From RGIG4097 sp937885645 (lineage in GTDB: Bacteria > Bacillota > Clostridia > Christensenellales > CAG-917): DNA of 25,155 nucleotides. Below are positions 21,511 to 25,155 of this stretch, in pieces. Location: positions 1 through 25,155 of the forward strand of contig CALABJ010000009.1 of assembly GCA_937885645.1 (NCBI GenBank), written 5' to 3'. The translations under genes and the position numbers were made by a program. Numbering within the stretch: the first letter of the stretch is position 1; every line of letters starts with the position of its first letter. The notes below the pieces were generated by a model. The model was not told the origin of the DNA. It worked only from the letters and a program-made list of their open reading frames with translations, and did not search any database.

Positions 21511-24500
21511 ATGAGCAAGAAAATGACCATTGACGGTAATACCGCTGCGGCACATATCGCGTACGCTTTCTCTGACGTTGCAGCAATTTACCCCATCACA
21601 CCGTCCTCTCCCATGGCAGAAAACTGCGACGATTGGGCAGGACAAGGCAGAAAGAACGTTCTTGGCAACGTTGTTAGAATCACCGAAATGCAATCAGAAG
21701 CAGGCGCAGCAGGCGCAGTGCACGGCTCACTCGCAGCAGGTGCATTGACCACCACCTTCACCGCCAGCCAAGGTTTGCTCCTTATGATTCCCAACATGTA
21801 CAAGATTTCAGGCGAACTTCTCCCCTGCGTATTCCACGTTTCAGCAAGAGCACTTGCAGCACACGCACTGAACATTTTTGGTGACCATGCAGACGTCATG
21901 GCTTGCCGTCAAACAGGCTTTGCACTCCTTGCAGCAAACAGCGTACAAGAAGTTATGGACCTTGCACTTGTTGCTCACCTTTCAACCCTCAAATCATCAG
22001 TCCCCTTCCTCCACTTCTTCGACGGTTTCAGAACCTCTCACGAAGTGAGCAAGATCGACGTAATCGAATACGACGAAATCAAATCCCTCGTCAACTTCGA
22101 TGAAATCGAAGCTTTCAGAGAAAGAGCATTGAACCCTGAACATCCTCACCAAGCAGGCACAGCACAAAACCCCGACATCTACTTCCAAAACAGAGAAGCA
22201 GCCAACAAGCACTACGAAGCAGTGCCCGGCATCGTCCAAGAAATGATGGACAAAGTGTCCGCACTCACCGGCAGAAACTACAACCTTGTTGACTACTATG
22301 GAGCAGCAGATGCAGACAGAGTCATCGTCATCATGGGCAGTGGTGCAGAAGCAGTGTCAGAAACAGTTGATTATCTCAACGCAAAAGGCGAAAAGGTCGG
22401 CGTTGTGAAAGTCAGACTTTATCGTCCCTTCCCCGTTGATGCATTTGTGGGCGCAATCCCCGAAACAGTCAAGACAATCACCGTCCTTGACAGAACCAAA
22501 GAACCCGGCTCACTTGGTGAACCTCTCTATCTTGACGTTGTTGCAGCACTTGGCGAAAAGGGCATGGCAAAAGAAGTCCTCTGCGGACGTTATGGTCTTG
22601 GCAGCAAGGAATTCAACCCCTCAATGGTCAACGCAATCTACGCAAATATGAATGGCGCAAAGAAGAACCACTTCACAATCGGCATCACCGACGACGTGTC
22701 CTTCACATCACTTGACGTCACTGAAAAGATTGACGCTGCAGAACCCAGCACCATTTCTTGTAAGTTCTACGGCCTTGGCTCAGACGGCACAGTGGGCGCA
22801 AACAAGAACTCAATCAAGATCATCGGCGACCACACCGACAAATATGCACAAGGATATTTCTCATACGACTCAAAGAAGTCAGGCGGCATCACCATTTCAC
22901 ACCTTAGATTTGCTGACAAGCCTATCAGAAGCACATACCTCATCGACCAAGCAGACTTCGTTGCATGCCACAATGCATCATACGTCCTCCGCTACGATAT
23001 GCTCTCTGACCTGAAAGAAGGCGGCACCTTCCTCCTCAACAGCCAATGGTCACCCGAAGAAATGGACAGCAGACTCCCCGCAAAGATGAAGAACCAAATT
23101 GCAGAAAAGCACATCAAGTTCTACACTCTCGACGGTCTCAAAGTCGTCCAAGATCTGGGCACATCAAAGGGTGTCAACACAGTCATGCAAGCAGCATTCT
23201 TCAAGCTGGCCAACGTCATTCCTTACGAAGATGCAGAACGCTACATGAAGGAAGCAATCAAGAAGACCTACGGCAAGAAGGGTGACGCAGTTGTGGCAAT
23301 GAACTACGCATGTGTTGACAACGCAATCGCAGGCCTCAAAGAAGTCAACTATCCTGAAAGCTGGAAGACCACCACAACTGGTGCAGATCCTCTTCCCGTC
23401 CCCAACGACGAATATTTCAAGAACTTCATCGCACCCATCACTGCACAAGAAGGCGACAAGCTCCCCGTCAGTGCATTTGATCCCGCAGGTATCGTTCCCA
23501 CTGGCACAACCAAGTTTGAAAAGCGCGGTATCGCAGTTTCAGTCCCTGTTTGGATTCAAGAAAACTGCATCCAATGCAACCGCTGCTCACTGGTCTGCCC
23601 TCACGCAACAATCCGTCCTGTCCTTGCAACCGCAGAAGAACTCGCAGACAAACCCGAAGGTTTTGTCACCAAGCCCGCAATCGGCTTCAAGGGATATGAA
23701 TATCGTATGCAAGTCAGCCCCTTCGACTGCACAGGCTGCAACAACTGCGTAGCAGTTTGCCCCGCAAAGGAAAAGGCATTGAAGATGGTCTCTCTCGACC
23801 AAGCAATCGCAGAAGAAGAAGCAAATTGGGACTATGCAATGAGCCTCAAAGAAACAAGCGCAACAGTGAACCAAGCAACCGTCAAAGGTAGCCAATTCAA
23901 GAAGCCTTTGTTCGAATTCTCAGGCGCATGCGCAGGCTGTGGCGAAACACCTTACGTCAAACTTGTCACACAACTCTTTGGTGACAGAATGCTCGTCGCA
24001 AACGCAACAGGTTGCTCATCAATCTACGGCGGAAGCGCACCTACCTGCCCCTACACAACCAATGACGCAGGTCATGGTCCTGCATGGGCAAACTCACTCT
24101 TTGAAGACAACGCAGAATTTGGCTACGGCATGCACATCGCATATCAAGAACGTAGAAAGGTCCTTGCAGGCATCATCAACAACACTCTTGCTCTCGACGG
24201 CATCAGCGCAGAAATGAAAGATGCAATGAACGCATGGGTCGCAGGCTTCGAAGATGGCCCCGCATCAGAAAAGGCATCAAAGGACATCCTTGCTCTCCTC
24301 GACAATGAAAAGGCAAATGCAACCGGTGTTGCACTTGACCAACTGAACAAGATCGAAAAGCGTAAGGACTGCCTCGTGAAGAAGTCAGTCTGGATCGTCG
24401 GTGGTGACGGCTGGGCATACGACATCGGCTACAACGGCGTTGACCACGTTCTCGCATCAGGCGAAGACGTCAACATCCTCGTCCTCGACACCGAAGTCTA

Positions 24501-25023
24501 TTCCAACACTGGTGGCCAAGCAAGTAAGTCAACTCCTACCGGCGCAATCGCAAAATTTGCAGCAACCGGCAAGCGCACCAAGAAGAAGGACCTCGCACTC
24601 CTTGCAATGGACTACGGCTATGTGTACGTTGCACAAGTTTCAATGGGCGCAGATATGAACCAAGTTGTCAAGGCATTCAGCGAAGCAGAAGCATATCACG
24701 GACCTTCAATCATCATCGCATACGCACCCTGCATCAACCACGGCATCAACATGAACAAGTCACAACTTGAAATGAAGAAGGCTGTTGACACAGGCTACTG
24801 GCAACTCTTCCGCTACAATCCTGAACTCAAAGAAGCAGGCAAGAATCCCTTCACCCTTGACAGCAAGGAACCCACAGAAGACTATCAATCATTCCTTATG
24901 GGCGAAGTCAGATACGCATCACTTGCAAAACAAAATCCCGAAGCAGCAAAAGCACTCTTCGAGAAGAACGAACAAGACGCAAGAGAAAAACGCGCATTCT
25001 ACAAGGAGAAGGCAGAAAGATAG
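21511..25023 (+). CDS. nifJ: Pyruvate:ferredoxin (flavodoxin) oxidoreductase, single-chain
   Basis: It oxidises pyruvate and CoA to acetyl-CoA and CO2, passing electrons to ferredoxin, the central step of anaerobic sugar breakdown. The 1170-residue product is full length. YPITPSSPMAE (27-37) opens the pyrimidine-binding domain. Two ferredoxin-type clusters are bound by Cys686/689/692/696 and Cys740/743/746/750. The proximal cluster ligands are Cys807, Cys810, Cys835 and Cys1074. The thiamine diphosphate motif is GDGWAYDIGYNG (965-976), with SNTGGQ downstream. The ATG at 21511 is preferred to a TTG at 21487 because GGAGG (21500-21504) fits it. Codons are strongly biased (GCA for Ala, TCA for Ser, C-ending for Asn, Asp and Ile), consistent with high expression. 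Monocistronic. Confidence 0.98.
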   Translation: MSKKMTIDGNTAAAHIAYAFSDVAAIYPITPSSPMAENCDDWAGQGRKNVLGNVVRITEMQSEAGAAGAVHGSLAAGALTTTFTASQGLLLMIPNMYKISGELLPCVFHVSARALAAHALNIFGDHADVMACRQTGFALLAANSVQEVMDLALVAHLSTLKSSVPFLHFFDGFRTSHEVSKIDVIEYDEIKSLVNFDEIEAFRERALNPEHPHQAGTAQNPDIYFQNREAANKHYEAVPGIVQEMMDKVSALTGRNYNLVDYYGAADADRVIVIMGSGAEAVSETVDYLNAKGEKVGVVKVRLYRPFPVDAFVGAIPETVKTITVLDRTKEPGSLGEPLYLDVVAALGEKGMAKEVLCGRYGLGSKEFNPSMVNAIYANMNGAKKNHFTIGITDDVSFTSLDVTEKIDAAEPSTISCKFYGLGSDGTVGANKNSIKIIGDHTDKYAQGYFSYDSKKSGGITISHLRFADKPIRSTYLIDQADFVACHNASYVLRYDMLSDLKEGGTFLLNSQWSPEEMDSRLPAKMKNQIAEKHIKFYTLDGLKVVQDLGTSKGVNTVMQAAFFKLANVIPYEDAERYMKEAIKKTYGKKGDAVVAMNYACVDNAIAGLKEVNYPESWKTTTTGADPLPVPNDEYFKNFIAPITAQEGDKLPVSAFDPAGIVPTGTTKFEKRGIAVSVPVWIQENCIQCNRCSLVCPHATIRPVLATAEELADKPEGFVTKPAIGFKGYEYRMQVSPFDCTGCNNCVAVCPAKEKALKMVSLDQAIAEEEANWDYAMSLKETSATVNQATVKGSQFKKPLFEFSGACAGCGETPYVKLVTQLFGDRMLVANATGCSSIYGGSAPTCPYTTNDAGHGPAWANSLFEDNAEFGYGMHIAYQERRKVLAGIINNTLALDGISAEMKDAMNAWVAGFEDGPASEKASKDILALLDNEKANATGVALDQLNKIEKRKDCLVKKSVWIVGGDGWAYDIGYNGVDHVLASGEDVNILVLDTEVYSNTGGQASKSTPTGAIAKFAATGKRTKKKDLALLAMDYGYVYVAQVSMGADMNQVVKAFSEAEAYHGPSIIIAYAPCINHGINMNKSQLEMKKAVDTGYWQLFRYNPELKEAGKNPFTLDSKEPTEDYQSFLMGEVRYASLAKQNPEAAKALFEKNEQDAREKRAFYKEKAER

Positions 25024-25040
25024 TTTCATCTCAGCACAAC

Positions 25041-25072
25041 AAAAAAGGCACTCGTTTGAGTGCCTTTTTTTT
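25041..25072 (+). terminator. Strong rho-independent terminator after the oxidoreductase gene
   Basis: GGCACTC (25047-25053) pairs with GAGTGCC (25058-25064) around GTTT. The stem is extended by six A-T pairs and followed by T8. The stop codon is 17 bases upstream. The A-run at the 5' side means it could also stop minus-strand transcripts coming from the right. Confidence 0.92.
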
Positions 25073-25130
25073 ATAAGCTTAGTGCGTAATCCCCTAAATG
25101 CATGTCCCCCTTCCTCACGTGTTTCCCCCT

Positions 25131-25146
25131 TCTGCCATTCGGCAGA
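25131..25146. repeat. Short hairpin near the right window edge
   Basis: TCTGCC and GGCAGA form a 6-bp stem with loop ATTC in an otherwise gene-free 80-base end, which contains several C-runs. There is no U-tract and no function can be assigned; it may be the edge of a feature outside the window. Confidence 0.4.
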
Positions 25147-25155
25147 GCCCTACGG

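Overview
The window looks like chromosomal DNA of an anaerobic Gram-positive bacterium of the Firmicutes, most likely a Clostridia-type gut lineage. The reasons are: a full-length pyruvate:ferredoxin oxidoreductase; an ecfA1-ecfA2-ecfT-truA operon; the order glmU-pth-mfd, as around gcaD/spoVC/mfd in Bacillus; the walJ...rlmH neighbourhood; a GlnRS; and a lipoprotein carrying an InlB-type B-repeat. Nearly everything is on the minus strand. The exceptions are one small unknown gene (8014-8601) and the oxidoreductase (21511-25023). I see no rRNA, tRNA, CRISPR array, transposase, integrase or phage gene.

Layout, left to right. Positions 1-223 hold no gene but contain a striking nested palindrome (100-227) that overlaps the end of a large surface lipoprotein gene (224-2560, minus) of foldase-like type. 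Next is the minus-strand unit glmU-like (7913) > pth (6849) > mfd (6268), closed by a terminator near 2700. The glmU-like product keeps a complete acetyltransferase half, but its uridyltransferase half is shortened and lacks the nucleotide-binding signature. A short plus-strand gene of unknown function (8014-8601) has a consensus extended -10 promoter. It shares a bidirectional terminator (8625-8656) with a convergent 54-residue membrane or lipoprotein ORF (8668-8832).

A second minus-strand unit runs walJ (12768) > two tandem CPBP intramembrane metalloproteases > rlmH > tadA > the 54-residue ORF. Its members are joined by short overlaps. The unit resembles the conserved walJ-htrA-rlmH block of Firmicutes with HtrA replaced by two membrane-embedded proteases. 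A third minus-strand unit starts at 17663: a small GNAT-like protein > glnS > a four-zinc-ribbon protein with a Pro/Tyr-rich tail > two four-TM proteins with long soluble N-termini, ending at a GNRA-loop terminator (12785-12806). The last three genes form a cassette I do not recognise. The zinc-ribbon protein and one membrane protein share a short motif (PIxxPxAxVPYxxQ), which makes this the best candidate here for an undescribed system.

A fourth minus-strand unit is ecfA1-ecfA2-ecfT-truA, the energizing module of ECF vitamin transporters plus tRNA pseudouridine synthase. It is divergent from nifJ/por on the plus strand, which has a strong promoter, an operator-like dyad in the promoter spacer and a strong terminator.

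Initiation signals fall into two classes. Many genes have clear Shine-Dalgarno sequences. Two transcription-unit heads (ecfA1 and the GNAT-like gene) have near-consensus promoters whose -10 box ends exactly 9 nt before the ATG, with no Shine-Dalgarno, which implies leaderless or near-leaderless mRNAs.
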